From: Agromyces sp. CF514
GTDB taxonomy: Bacteria > Actinomycetota > Actinomycetes > Actinomycetales > Microbacteriaceae
DNA: 64,000 nt
Direction: 5' to 3'
Assembly (NCBI RefSeq): GCF_900113185.1
Contig: NZ_FOZD01000003.1
Location: 1 to 64,000 of the forward strand
Below are positions 32,923-42,416 of this stretch, piece by piece (the stretch's first letter is position 1; each line of letters opens with the position of its first letter). The notes beneath the pieces were generated by a model. That model saw only the letters and a list, made by a program, of their open reading frames with translations. It was not told the DNA's origin and ran no database searches. A program made the position numbers and the translations under genes.

Positions 32923-34449
32923 ATGTCCACCACGGCCGAATCGACCTCGACCACTGCCGAAGACCGGGCGACGGATGCCGCGCGCAGCCCCGGCGGCAAC
33001 GCAGGCGTTGCAGCGAGCGGGGCCCGAGGCGGCGGCCCTGCGGCATCCGCTCGCCGTCCCCGCCCGTTCTGGCTCGTGCTGCTCGCCGCGGCACTGCCCA
33101 TGTTCATGGCCACCCTCGACAACCTCGTCATGACGAACGCGCTGCCCGTGCTGCACGCCGACCTCGGGGCATCCGTCGAAGAACTGCAGTGGTTCATGAA
33201 CGCCTACACGCTCGCCTTCGCGAGCACGATCCTCATGGCCGTCGCGATCGGCGACCGATTCGGGCGCCGCACCGTGTTCGTCATCGGCATCGCCATCTTC
33301 ACGCTCAGCTCGGCGCTCGCCGCGCTCGCCACCGATCCCGGTCAGCTGATCGCGGCCCGCGCCGCCCAGGGGTTCGGCGCCGCGGCGATCATGCCGCTCT
33401 CGCTCACGCTGCTGGCCGGTTCGGTGCCGCTGGCACGCCGTGCGCTCGCGATCGGCATCTGGGGCGGAGTGTCCGGTCTGGGCGTCGCGGTCGGGCCGCT
33501 CGTCGGCGGCGCCGTGATCGAGGGGTGGTCGTGGCAGGCCATCTTCTGGATCAACGTGCCCATCGGCGTGATCGCCGTCGCACTCGCACTCCTCGCGCTC
33601 CCGAACAGCTTCGGCGCCAAGCTCCGCGCCGACCTCGTCGGCGTGGTGCTCTCGGGCGTCGGCCTGCTCGCCCTCGTCTACGGCATCGTGCGCGGCAACG
33701 ACGCGGGCTGGGACAGCACCGAGGTGCTCGCCGGTCTCATCGGCGGCGGCATCCTGCTGCTCGCGTTCGTCTTCTGGGAGTCGCGCGCGAAGGCGCCGCT
33801 GCTGCCGCTGCGACTGTTCCGCGACCGCAGCTTCAGCGTCGCGAACCTGGTCGGGTTCGGCTTCAGCTTCGGTGCGTTCGGGTCTGTGTTCATCCTGATC
33901 CAGTTCCTGCAGGTGGTGCAGGGTGCGAGCCCGCTCGAAGCCGCCGTGCAGACCACCCCGTGGACGCTCGCGCCCATGATCGTCGCCCCGATCGCCGGCA
34001 TCATCGCCCCGCGAGTCGGCACGCGCACCCTGATCGTGATCGGCAACGTGCTGCTCGGCGGGTCGCTGCTGTGGCTCTCAGGCCTCCTCGACGCGAGCGT
34101 CGAGTACCCGGCCTACATCGCACCGTTCATCCTCGCGGGCATCGGCATGGGCCTCGTGTTCGCGCCGTCCGCGACCGCGGTGCTCGCGACCATGGCACCC
34201 ATCGACCACGCGAAGGCGAGCGGCACCAACTCGATGGTGCGCGAGGTCGGCATCGCACTCGGCATCGCGGTGTCGACGGCCGTGTTCACCGGGGCCGGCG
34301 GTGCGCTCACGCCCGACCTCTACCAGGTCGGCGCACAGCCCGCCGTCATCGTGACGGCCGCGGTGCTGCTCGCGACGGCGATCGTGGCGTTCGCGCTGCC
34401 GTCGGGGCAGCAGGCCAAGGGCGCACCGGCCGAAGCGGCGGTCGCGTAG
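32923..34449 (+). CDS. MFS drug exporter, EmrB/QacA type
   Basis: 508 residues from the ATG at 32923 with AAGGAG 7 nt upstream. About 14 membrane segments. ATLDNLVMTNALPVLHADL in segment 1 (motif D1 with Asp), GDRFGRRTVFVIG in loop 2-3, and GPLVGGAVIEGWSWQAIFWI in segment 5 (motif C) mark the DHA2 drug:H+ antiporters. Ser/Thr/Ala-rich N terminus. Control by the divergent TetR is strongly suggested by the twin operators. Confidence 0.92.
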   Translation: MSTTAESTSTTAEDRATDAARSPGGNAGVAASGARGGGPAASARRPRPFWLVLLAAALPMFMATLDNLVMTNALPVLHADLGASVEELQWFMNAYTLAFASTILMAVAIGDRFGRRTVFVIGIAIFTLSSALAALATDPGQLIAARAAQGFGAAAIMPLSLTLLAGSVPLARRALAIGIWGGVSGLGVAVGPLVGGAVIEGWSWQAIFWINVPIGVIAVALALLALPNSFGAKLRADLVGVVLSGVGLLALVYGIVRGNDAGWDSTEVLAGLIGGGILLLAFVFWESRAKAPLLPLRLFRDRSFSVANLVGFGFSFGAFGSVFILIQFLQVVQGASPLEAAVQTTPWTLAPMIVAPIAGIIAPRVGTRTLIVIGNVLLGGSLLWLSGLLDASVEYPAYIAPFILAGIGMGLVFAPSATAVLATMAPIDHAKASGTNSMVREVGIALGIAVSTAVFTGAGGALTPDLYQVGAQPAVIVTAAVLLATAIVAFALPSGQQAKGAPAEAAVA

Positions 34450-34478
34450 CGAAGGCGGCCGCTCGACCGCGGCACGAC

Positions 34479-34515
34479 GAAGCCCCCGCCCCGGAGCATC
34501 CGGAGCGGGGGCTTC
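34479..34515. terminator. Bidirectional terminator
   Basis: GAAGCCCCCGC (34479-34489) pairs with GCGGGGGCTTC (34505-34515), and TCCGG-type bases in the loop pair further. It lies between the convergent MFS and DUF4190 genes. Confidence 0.85.
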
Positions 34516-34529
34516 TGCGCGCGTGCGAC

Positions 34530-34832
34530 TCAGTAGGTCGAGGTGACCGCGCTCGTCGTGGCGAGCACCGAGACGAAGACGATCGTCAGGATGATGCCGA
34601 TCACGATCGACGCGAAGCCGATGATGACGGCGGCGAGGGCGAGGCCGCGGCCGCGCTCGCCCGTCTTCTTGACCTGGTTGAGGCCGATGAAGCCGAGCAC
34701 GATCGCGACGACGTTGAACCCGATGATCGACAGCACGAAGCCGACGATCGACAGGACGTTCCACTTCTCGGACGGCGCGACCGGGGCGGCGGGCTGGGCG
34801 GGGGGAACGGGGGCGGCGGGCAGGTCAGACAT
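34530..34832 (-). CDS. Small DUF4190-type membrane protein
   Basis: 100 residues. Pro/Ala-rich N terminus (about 20), then NVLSIVGFVLSIIGFNVVAI, GFIGLNQVKKTGERGRGLAL and a second hydrophobic hairpin. The KKTGERGRGLA loop between the two helices is the DUF4190 hallmark. Function unknown. AAGGAA precedes the ATG by 7 nt. It follows the acs gene on the same strand by 170 bp. Confidence 0.82.
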   Translation of the reverse strand: MSDLPAAPVPPAQPAAPVAPSEKWNVLSIVGFVLSIIGFNVVAIVLGFIGLNQVKKTGERGRGLALAAVIIGFASIVIGIILTIVFVSVLATTSAVTSTY

Positions 34833-35002
34833 GCGGGCTTCCTTCGCGGGTATGGGGCGGATATCGCCGGATGCAGCGTGGCAGGTCAGGTCGCCGGTCG
34901 TCAATGGGCAACGCCGCGCTCGCGCCATGCGACGACGCCGGGCGTCATGCGCGCCGACTTCCACGGGCGCCGCCCGCGCGCCGACCTCAGCGGACGCCGG
35001 CC

Positions 35003-37027
35003 TCAGCCCGCGAGCAGCTCGGCGATCGCGTCGGGCACGCGGTCGTCCTGGAGCGAGGTCACATCGCCGAGCGGGCGGCCCTCGGCGAGATCCACGAGCA
35101 GGCGGCGCATGATCTTGCCCGAGCGGGTCTTCGGCAGGTCGGCGACGAACACGACCTCGCGGGGCTTCGCGATCGGGCCGATGGCGGTGGCCACGTGGGC
35201 ACGCAGCGCCGCGGCGCGCTCGGCCGCGGCATCCGATCTCGCTGCGATGCCCGTCAGGGCGTCGGATGCCACCACGAACGCCACGATCGCCTCGCCCGTC
35301 GTCGCGTCGCCGACCCCGACGACTCCGGCCTCGCCGACCGAGGAATGGGCGACGAGCGCCGACTCGATCTCGATGGTCGAGAGCCGGTGGCCCGACACGT
35401 TGATGACGTCGTCGACCCGGCCGAGCAGCCAGATGTCGCCGTCGGCGTCGACCTTCGCGCCGTCGCCCGAGAAGAAGTATCCGCAGTCGGCGAAGCGGGC
35501 CCAGTAGGCGTCGCGGTACCGCTCGGGGTTGCCCCACACGGTGCGCGCCATGCCGGGCCAGGTGCCGTCGATGACGAGGTAACCCCCATGGCCGGGTGCG
35601 ACATCCGACCCCTGCTCGTCGACGACCCGCGTCGTGAGCCCGGGCAGCGCGCGCAGCGACGAGCCGGGCTTCAGCGTCGAGACGCCGGGCAGCGGCGCCA
35701 TGACGGCAGCGCCCGTCTCGGACTGCCACCAGGTGTCGACGATGGGCGCCGCGCCCGCACCGATCTGCTCGCGGAACCACATCCACGCCTCGGGGTTGAT
35801 CGCCTCGCCCACCGAGCCGAGCAGTCGGATCGACGACAGGTCGTGGCCGCCGGCATCCGCTCCGGGAACTCCCTCGGGGAACCAGGTCATGAGCGAGCGG
35901 ATGAGCGTGGGCGCGGTGTAGTAGGTCGTGACGCCGTAGCGCTCGATGATCTCGAAGTGCCGGCCCGGGTGCGGGGTGTTCGGCGTGCCCTCGTAGATGA
36001 CGCTCGTCGTGCCCGTGAGCAGCGGCCCGTAGTGCACGTAGCTGTGCGCGGTGACCCACGCGAGGTCGGCCGTGCACCAGTAGACGTCGTCGGGCTTCGC
36101 GTCGAAGACCGCCCAGTAGCTGTACGCCACGTGCGTGAGGTAGCCGCCGGTCGTGTGCACCAGGCCCTTCGGCTTTCCGGTCGTGCCGCTCGTGTAGATG
36201 ATGAACAGCGGATGCTCCGCATCGAAGCTCTCGGCCTCGTGCACGTCGGGCTGTCGGCCGACGACCTCGTGCCACCAGACGTCGCGCCCTGGCGTGAACG
36301 GCAGGTCGGGCGTCTCGTCGCCCGTGCGCCGGATCACGAGCACGTGCTCGACGGATGCCACGCCTGCGACGGCCGCGTCGACGGCCGCCTTGACCGGCAC
36401 GGCCGCGCCCCTGCGGAACTGGCCGTCGGTCGTGATGACGAGCTTGGCCCCCGTGTCTTCGACGCGGAACCGCAGCGCCTCCGACGAGAAGCCTCCGAAC
36501 ACGAGCGAGTGCACCGCGCCGATGCGCGTGACGGCGAGCGTCGCGATGACCGTCTCGAGCAGCACGGGCAGGTAGACGACGACGCGGTCGCCCGCGACGA
36601 CCCCGAGCTCGGTGAGCGCGTGCGCGGCCTTCGCGACCTCGCGCTGCAGCTCGGCATAGGTGAGCGAGCGTCGGTCGCCGCGCTCGCCCTCGAAGTGGAA
36701 CGCGACCTTGTCGCCGCGCCCCGCGGCCACGTGCCGGTCGACCGCGTTGACGCTCGCGTTCAGGCGTCCGCCCGCGAACCACTCGGCACGCGGCACGCTG
36801 AGTTCGCCGGTCTCACCATTGGTCCTCGCCGGATGCCACGTGTGGGCCGTGTGCCACGGCTCCGCCCAGTCGAGCCGGGCCGCCTGCTGCTCCCAGAACG
36901 CGACCGGATCGGCGTCGGCCGCGGCGCGCAGCGCGTCGGCATCGGCCGCCGTGACGTTGGCCCGCGCGGCGAAGGCGTCGGATGCGGGGAAGCGGCGGTG
37001 CTCGTGGAGCAGGGGGTCGATGCTCAT
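35003..37027 (-). CDS. acs: Acetyl-CoA synthetase (acetate--CoA ligase, AMP-forming)
   Basis: 674 residues from the ATG at 37027. The full family layout is present: N-terminal ACAS domain (FWEQQAARLDWAEPWH), AMP-binding P-loop YTSGTTGKPKG, TWWQSETG, GYFFSGDGAKVDADGD, and the C-terminal PKTRSGKIMRRLL with K638, the lysine acetylated in the regulated bacterial enzymes. It makes acetyl-CoA from acetate, ATP and CoA via acetyl-AMP in the cytosol. The 197 bp divergent gap to the MBL gene holds its promoter. I see no clear regulator site. Confidence 0.95.
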   Translation of the reverse strand: MSIDPLLHEHRRFPASDAFAARANVTAADADALRAAADADPVAFWEQQAARLDWAEPWHTAHTWHPARTNGETGELSVPRAEWFAGGRLNASVNAVDRHVAAGRGDKVAFHFEGERGDRRSLTYAELQREVAKAAHALTELGVVAGDRVVVYLPVLLETVIATLAVTRIGAVHSLVFGGFSSEALRFRVEDTGAKLVITTDGQFRRGAAVPVKAAVDAAVAGVASVEHVLVIRRTGDETPDLPFTPGRDVWWHEVVGRQPDVHEAESFDAEHPLFIIYTSGTTGKPKGLVHTTGGYLTHVAYSYWAVFDAKPDDVYWCTADLAWVTAHSYVHYGPLLTGTTSVIYEGTPNTPHPGRHFEIIERYGVTTYYTAPTLIRSLMTWFPEGVPGADAGGHDLSSIRLLGSVGEAINPEAWMWFREQIGAGAAPIVDTWWQSETGAAVMAPLPGVSTLKPGSSLRALPGLTTRVVDEQGSDVAPGHGGYLVIDGTWPGMARTVWGNPERYRDAYWARFADCGYFFSGDGAKVDADGDIWLLGRVDDVINVSGHRLSTIEIESALVAHSSVGEAGVVGVGDATTGEAIVAFVVASDALTGIAARSDAAAERAAALRAHVATAIGPIAKPREVVFVADLPKTRSGKIMRRLLVDLAEGRPLGDVTSLQDDRVPDAIAELLAG

Positions 37028-37224
37028 GCTGGTCCGTTCGTCGTCGCGTGTCTCAGGCGACCGGACGGGGCTCCGATCGCGATGGGCGAGGCGCATCGAC
37101 GCTGGTGCGGGCATCCCGATGCTCCGACGCTACGTGAGGCCGCCCGGCCCGGTCCGATGCGGCGTCATGCTCCGTCACGCCGGACGAGTTGTAGCGTGAA
37201 GGACACGCTTCGAGAGGAATCCCC

Positions 37225-37860
37225 ATGACCGCGATCACCCTGCTCGGCCATTCCGCGATCAGCCTCGACAACGGCGGCAGCCGTCTCGTCATCGACCCCG
37301 GCGCCTTCAGCGACCTCGCCGGGCTGGCGGATGCCGCTGCGGTGCTCGTGACCCATGGGCACCCCGATCACGTGGCGGCTGCCGCGCTCGTGGGCGTCAC
37401 GGCCGACGTCTGGGCGCCCGCGGCTGTCGTCACGCAACTCGAGGAGGCTGGAGTGCCGGCGGATCGGCTGCACGCCGTCGCACCGGGAGATACGTTCGAT
37501 GCAGCCGGCTTCGACATCGCCGTCGTCGGAACCGGGCTGCACGCGGAGATCTACCCGAGCCTGCCTCCGGTGGCGAACAACGCCTACCTGATCGACGGCC
37601 GGCTGCTCGTCCCCGGGGATTCGTTCACGGCCGCTCCGGACCCGGAGGCGGTCGAGGTGCTCTTCGCTCCCGTCATGGCCCCCTGGCTCAAGCTGGCCGA
37701 GACGATCGACTACGCGAAGCGGCACCCGAACGCGACGGTCGTGCCCGTCCACGACGGCCTCCTTGCCGACTCCGGACGGACGTTCACCGACAACATCGCC
37801 GGCGCGCTGATCGGGAGCGCCTACCGCCGGATCCCGGCCGGCGAGGCGACCGAGATCTGA
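37225..37860 (+). CDS. MBL-fold metal-dependent hydrolase (UlaG-like)
   Basis: 211 residues. ITLLGHSAISLDNGGSRLVI opens it, and VTHGHPDHV (H-x-H-x-D-H) holds two metal ions. VVGTGLHAEIYPSLP and LLVPGDSF give the later His/Asp ligands, and VVPVHDGL near the end the last His. RBS GAGAGGA before the ATG. Substrate unknown; relatives act on lactonic or phosphorylated compounds. Confidence 0.85.
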   Translation: MTAITLLGHSAISLDNGGSRLVIDPGAFSDLAGLADAAAVLVTHGHPDHVAAAALVGVTADVWAPAAVVTQLEEAGVPADRLHAVAPGDTFDAAGFDIAVVGTGLHAEIYPSLPPVANNAYLIDGRLLVPGDSFTAAPDPEAVEVLFAPVMAPWLKLAETIDYAKRHPNATVVPVHDGLLADSGRTFTDNIAGALIGSAYRRIPAGEATEI

Positions 37861-37900
37861 ACGAGCGGGCGGCTCACGCGGCTCACGCTGCTCGGGCGGC

Positions 37901-38830
37901 TCACGCCCACTTGCGCACTGCCCAACGCTCGAAGAGGCCGACGAGGGCGTCGGTGAGCTTGCCGAGCACCGCGAGCAGGATGATCGCGAGGAAGATGCGG
38001 TCGATGCGACCGTTCTGGCCCGAGTCGAGCAGCAGGAACCCGAGGCCCATCGAGCTCGCGATGAGCTCGGCTGCCACGAGGAAGAGCCAGGCCTGTGCGA
38101 GCGCGAGGCGCAGCGCGGAGACGACCGAGGGCACGACCGCGGGCAGCTGCACCGCGGTGAAGAGGCGGATGCCGCGGAGGCCGAACGCGCGCCCGGCCTC
38201 GAGCAGGTGCCGGTCGACGTGGCGGAGGGCCGCGGCGACGATCGTGTAGACCGGGAAGAAGGCTCCGATCGCGATGAGGATGATCTTCGAGTCCTCGGCG
38301 ATGCCGAACCAGAGGATCAGCAGCGGGATCCACGCGAGCGACGGCACCGCGCGGATCGCGCCGAGCGTCGGCGAGAGCAGGATGTCGCCCAGCTTCGAGA
38401 GTCCGACGATCGCGCCGACCACGAGGCCGAACACGGCGCCGATCGCGAACCCGATGAACACGCGCTGCGTCGAGATCGCGATGTAGAGGCCGAGCAGCCC
38501 GCGCTGGGCGAGGTCGACGGCCGCGAGCCAGACCATCTCGGGGCTCGGCAGCATCGAGACCGGCACCAGCCCGCTCGTCGAGACGAACTGCCACGTGAGC
38601 AGCAGTGCGAGCGGGATGATGGCGCCGCCGACGACGGCGAACCAGCGGCGGTCGACCAGCCGGCGTCGCGCGCCGGTTCCGCGGGGTGGATCAGGAGTGA
38701 CGGATGCCTCGCGTCCGGCGCCGCGACCCGCGGCGACCGCGGTGATCGGGCCGTTCGCGGCGACCCTGATCTCCTCGCCGTCGTAGATCGCGGCCCCGGT
38801 GGAGGTCACGCCGTTCGAGGCATCCGTCAT
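37901..38830 (-). CDS. ssuC: ABC transporter permease, sulfonate/nitrate/taurine type
   Basis: 309 residues. A basic tail (about 1-60) precedes six membrane segments. The EAA loop at about 210-230 (EAGRAFGLRGIRLFTAVQLP) binds the ATPase. Third gene of an ATPase-binding protein-permease operon, starting 12 nt after the binding protein gene. The TauC/SsuC type is well supported, but the substrate could be a sulfonate, nitrate or a thiamine precursor. Confidence 0.85.
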   Translation of the reverse strand: MTDASNGVTSTGAAIYDGEEIRVAANGPITAVAAGRGAGREASVTPDPPRGTGARRRLVDRRWFAVVGGAIIPLALLLTWQFVSTSGLVPVSMLPSPEMVWLAAVDLAQRGLLGLYIAISTQRVFIGFAIGAVFGLVVGAIVGLSKLGDILLSPTLGAIRAVPSLAWIPLLILWFGIAEDSKIILIAIGAFFPVYTIVAAALRHVDRHLLEAGRAFGLRGIRLFTAVQLPAVVPSVVSALRLALAQAWLFLVAAELIASSMGLGFLLLDSGQNGRIDRIFLAIILLAVLGKLTDALVGLFERWAVRKWA

Positions 38831-38842
38831 CTCAGTCGATCC

Positions 38843-39880
38843 TCACTCGAAGCGCGACGGGTCTGCGGCGGTCGCGAACTCGTCGTTGATGAGGGTGTCG
38901 AGCGCGTCGTCGACCTGCTCCTGCGAGGGGACGTCGCCGAGCTCGACGAAGATCGGGCCGATCTTCTCGAGCACCGCGACCTGCGCGTCACCGGGAACGT
39001 TGTCGACGTCGAGGTTCGTGCGCTCGGTGATGACCTTCGTGGCGACGGCCTCGTCGAGTCCGGCGACCTCGGCGAGGATCGAAGCGGTCTCCTCGGGGTT
39101 CTCCTCGGCCCAGGCGCGCGCGTGCTCGTAGGCGTCGACGACGGCCTGCGCGACCTCGGGCTTGTTCTCGATGAAGTCCTCGGTCGCGTTCAGGAACCCG
39201 TACGAGTTGAAGTCGACGTTGCGGTAGAAGAGCGAGGCGCCCGCCTCTTCGGCGCCGGCCATGATCGGGTCGAGACCCGCCCAGGCGTCGACGGAACCGT
39301 TCTGGAGTGCGGCCCAGCCATCGGCGTGCTGCAGGTTCTGCACCGTGATGTCGTCGGCCGAGAGGCCCTCGGCCTCGAGCGACTGCAGCAGGAAGAAGTA
39401 GGGGTCGGTGCCCTTGGTCGCGGCGACCTGCTTGCCCTTGAGGTCCTCGACGGACTCGACGCCCGTGCCGTCGGTCGTGACGAGGGCGGCCCACTCGGGC
39501 TGCGAGAAGATGTCGATGACCTGGATCGGCGAGCCGTTCGAGCGTGCGAGCAGCGCGGCCGAGCCGGCGGTCGAGCCGACGTCGATGGCCCCGGCGCGCA
39601 GCGCCTCGTTGGCCTTGTTCGAGCCGGCCGACTGCACCCAGTTCACGGTGAGGCCGGCGTCTTCGAGCCAGCCCTGGTCCTTGATGACGAGGCTCAGCGG
39701 GTTGTAGGTCGCGAAGTCGATGTTGAGCGTCTGGCCCTCGAGCGAGACGGCCTCGCCGGATGCCGCGGGCTCGGGCTCTGCGGCCTGGCCCTCGCCGGCG
39801 ACGCAGCCCGAGAGCAGCAGGGCGGAGGCGGCGGCGCCCGCGACGAGCGCGGATCGCAGGAACGGTGCGGTGCGGGACAT
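38843..39880 (-). CDS. ssuA: Substrate-binding lipoprotein, SsuA/NMT1-like
   Basis: 345 residues. Signal peptide with lipobox LLLSGC (Cys about 25). An NMT1/SsuA fold follows: LNIDFATYNPLSLVIKDQGW, then ALRAGAIDVGSTAGSAAL, and GLDPIMAGAEEAGASLFYRN. GAGGAG precedes the ATG. It captures the substrate outside the membrane and hands it to the permease. Aliphatic sulfonates are the likeliest guess. Confidence 0.86.
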   Translation of the reverse strand: MSRTAPFLRSALVAGAAASALLLSGCVAGEGQAAEPEPAASGEAVSLEGQTLNIDFATYNPLSLVIKDQGWLEDAGLTVNWVQSAGSNKANEALRAGAIDVGSTAGSAALLARSNGSPIQVIDIFSQPEWAALVTTDGTGVESVEDLKGKQVAATKGTDPYFFLLQSLEAEGLSADDITVQNLQHADGWAALQNGSVDAWAGLDPIMAGAEEAGASLFYRNVDFNSYGFLNATEDFIENKPEVAQAVVDAYEHARAWAEENPEETASILAEVAGLDEAVATKVITERTNLDVDNVPGDAQVAVLEKIGPIFVELGDVPSQEQVDDALDTLINDEFATAADPSRFE

Positions 39881-39968
39881 GTGTTCTCCTCTGGGTGGGA
39901 CGCGACGCGGGTGCTGTGGTGCGTCGGACGTCGGTGCGGTGAAGCGCGGGTGTTGGAGTGCGGGTCGG

Positions 39969-40859
39969 TCAGTACGGGTAGTGCGGGATCGTGGTGCCGG
40001 TCTCGATGCCGCGGGCGACGCCGTGCCGGTCGATGCCGAGTCCGTCGAGCAGGCGCCCGCGGAGCTCGGCGAGCTCTGCCGAGCCGCGGTCGCGGGGTCG
40101 GTGCCCGGGAACGACCACCGTCTGCGTGACGACGGCGCCGGGCGTGGCATCCGGACCCGCTTCGTGCCCGAGCAGGATCACCCGGTCGGCCAGCTGCAGC
40201 GCCTCGTCGACGTCGTGCGTCACGAGGAGCACGGTCGCGGGCTCGGCGGCGTGCACGTCGAGCAGCAGGTCCTGCATCTTCAGGCGCGTCAGGGCGTCGA
40301 GCGCGCCGAACGGCTCGTCGAGCAGCAGCACGGCGGGGTTGCGCGCGAGGGCGCGGGCGAGCGAGGTGCGCTGCGCCATGCCGCCCGAGACCTCGCGCGG
40401 CCGGTGGTCGGCGAAGTCGGCGAGGCCGACGAGGTCGAGCAGGCGCGCGACCTGGTCGCGACCCTCGGCGCGGGGGGTGCCGCGGGGCAGCCCGAGTGCG
40501 ACGTTGTTCGCGATCGTGCGCCACGGCAGCAGGCGCGGCTCCTGGAACCCGACGGCCGAGCGGGCGTCGAACGGCTTCACGGGCTCGCCGCCGATGAGCG
40601 TCTCGCCCTGCGTCGGCCGGTCGAGGCCGCCGGCGATGCGCAGCAGCGTCGACTTGCCGCATCCGCTCGGCCCGAGGATGGCGACGATCTCGCCGGCGGC
40701 GATCTCGAGGTCGATGTCGCGCAGCACCTGACGCTCGCCGCCCTGGGTGGCGAACGCGCGACCCAGACCGCGGAACGAGACCGGCGCGGCGGCGGCGGAG
40801 TGCGCATTCGCTCGCGTGTTCGACGACGCTGCGCGAGCGGTGGCGGATGCCGCGGCCAT
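39969..40859 (-). CDS. ssuB: ABC transporter ATP-binding protein, SsuB-like
   Basis: 296 residues from the ATG at 40859 with GAGGAG upstream. The first 25 residues are Ala-rich and unusual. Walker A GPSGCGKST 63-71, EPRLLPWRTIANNVALGLP (typical of SsuB/TauB), signature VSGGMAQRTSLARAL, Walker B VLLLDEPFGALD. First gene of the operon, with a good promoter at 40899-40927. Confidence 0.9.
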   Translation of the reverse strand: MAAASATARAASSNTRANAHSAAAAPVSFRGLGRAFATQGGERQVLRDIDLEIAAGEIVAILGPSGCGKSTLLRIAGGLDRPTQGETLIGGEPVKPFDARSAVGFQEPRLLPWRTIANNVALGLPRGTPRAEGRDQVARLLDLVGLADFADHRPREVSGGMAQRTSLARALARNPAVLLLDEPFGALDALTRLKMQDLLLDVHAAEPATVLLVTHDVDEALQLADRVILLGHEAGPDATPGAVVTQTVVVPGHRPRDRGSAELAELRGRLLDGLGIDRHGVARGIETGTTIPHYPY

Positions 40860-40898
40860 GGCGTCTCCTCGACGTGCGGTGGCTGGTGGGGTGCTTCG

Positions 40899-40927
40899 AC
40901 GGTATCCAGCAGGGCAGGCACTGTCAG
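40899..40927 (-). promoter_or_regulatory. Promoter of the ssu-like operon
   Basis: On the minus strand CTGACA (40927-40922), a 17 bp spacer and TACCGT (40904-40899), 39 nt upstream of the ATG at 40859. This is close to a housekeeping promoter. No riboswitch-like fold is obvious between it and the gene. Confidence 0.65.
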
Positions 40928-41014
40928 GTGAGGCTGACCCGGGGCGTAACACGGCGGGTTCTCGCGTGACGCCCGACGACGTCGAAGTTCCTGCGAACGG
41001 GACCGGTCACGGGT

Positions 41015-42364
41015 TCACGAGCGTGGCAGGGTCTGCGAGCGGCTGCGCGCGGCATCGGCACGGCTTCGCAGCAGGTCGCGCTCACGGGCGTTCGAGGTCA
41101 TGCCGGCGGCGCGCTCGAACTCGACGGCTGCGTCGAGACCCCGGCCGAGGCGCTCGAGCAGGTCTCCGCGCACGCTCGGCACGAGGTGGTAGTCGCGCAA
41201 CGCGGGCAGGCCGGTGAGCTGGTCGAGCAGGGTGAGCCCGGCCTCCGGCCCGTACGCGCGCCCGAGCGCGACCGCACGGTTGAGTTCGGCGACGGGTGAT
41301 CCGGTGCGCTGCCCGAGCCGTTCGTAGAGCTCGGCGATCGACGCCCAGTCCGTGGCGTCGACGGATGCCGCGCGCGCGTGCTCGTCGGCGATCGCGGCCT
41401 GGAGCACGAACGGTCCGGGCTCGGCGGCCGGGCTCAGGGCGGGCCCGGCGATGAGGATGGCGTCGGCGCGGGCGAGCGCCTGCCGTCCGCGGCGGATGCG
41501 CTCGGCATCCCACGCCCTGCGGTCCTGATGCTCGAGCAGCACGGGTTCGCCGTCGGCGCCGACGCGTGCGGCGAGCCGCGAGGACTGCAGCTCCATGAGG
41601 GCCGAGAGCCCGTGCACCTCGGGGTCGTCTGGCACGATCGCGGTGAGGATGCGGCCGAGTCGCACGGCCTCGTCGCAGAGCGTGGGCCGCACCCACTCCT
41701 CGCCCTCGGTCGCCGAGTACCCCTCGTTGAAGAGCAGGTAGACCACTCCGAGCACGGTCTGCAGTCGTGCGGCCCGCTCGTCGCCGCTCGGTTCCTCGAT
41801 CGCGGCGCCCGCCTCGGCGAGCGTGCGCTTGGCGCGCGAGACGCGCTGCGCGACCGTCGCCTCGGGCGCGAGGAACGCGCGGGCGATCTCGCGCGTCGAG
41901 AGCCCGGCGACGAGCTTCAGGGTCAGCGTGGTCTGCGCCTCGGCGGTGAGGGCGGGGTGGGCGCAGATGAACATGAGGCGCAGCACGTCGTCCTCGACGT
42001 GGTCGATGCCGGCGCCGGGGTCGGCATCGACGGCCTCGTCGAGTTCGCGGGCGAGCGCTGCGAAGGCGTCGTCGTGCTTCGCCTTCCGGCGGAACTCGTC
42101 GACGGCTCGACGCTTGGCGGTCGTCATCAGCCAGGCCCCGGGATTGCTCGGGATGCCGGTCGCGGGCCATTGCGCGAGCGCTGCGACGATCGCATCCTGC
42201 GCGACGTCCTCGGCGAGCCCGACGTCGCGCACGATGCGCACGAGCGCGGCGATCAGGCGCGTCGACTCCAGTCGCCACACGGCCTCGATCGCGGCGCGCG
42301 TCGGCCCGGCGCTCGGAACGGCGCTCGGCCCGGCGCCCACCCGGTCACTCGACTGCTCGCCCAC
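41015..42364 (-). CDS. ECF sigma factor with C-terminal TPR-like domain (ECF42 type)
   Basis: 449 residues, far longer than simple ECF factors. Region 2 about 25-95 (LVRIVRDVGLAEDVAQDAIV, GAWLMTTAKRRAVDEFRR), region 4 about 140-190 (KLVAGLSTREIARAFLAPEA), then a ~230-residue helical TPR-like/DUF6596 domain (LLFNEGYSATEG, AELNRAVALGRAYGPEAGL). ECF42 factors pair with DGPF/YCII proteins, exactly as here: the YCII gene ends 52 nt upstream. There is no anti-sigma gene; control is thought to run through the C-terminal extension. Matching promoters lie before the YCII and DUF998 genes. Confidence 0.92.
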   Translation of the reverse strand: MGEQSSDRVGAGPSAVPSAGPTRAAIEAVWRLESTRLIAALVRIVRDVGLAEDVAQDAIVAALAQWPATGIPSNPGAWLMTTAKRRAVDEFRRKAKHDDAFAALARELDEAVDADPGAGIDHVEDDVLRLMFICAHPALTAEAQTTLTLKLVAGLSTREIARAFLAPEATVAQRVSRAKRTLAEAGAAIEEPSGDERAARLQTVLGVVYLLFNEGYSATEGEEWVRPTLCDEAVRLGRILTAIVPDDPEVHGLSALMELQSSRLAARVGADGEPVLLEHQDRRAWDAERIRRGRQALARADAILIAGPALSPAAEPGPFVLQAAIADEHARAASVDATDWASIAELYERLGQRTGSPVAELNRAVALGRAYGPEAGLTLLDQLTGLPALRDYHLVPSVRGDLLERLGRGLDAAVEFERAAGMTSNARERDLLRSRADAARSRSQTLPRS

Positions 42365-42416
42365 GTGGGCATGAGACCACGCGCGCCGCCCCGACGCAAG
42401 GGTCGCGGGCGACCCG

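Noticed and set aside
40860-41014. Possible SAM riboswitch before the ssu-like operon
   Set aside because: The leader is only about 30 nt after the -10, too short for such a structure.
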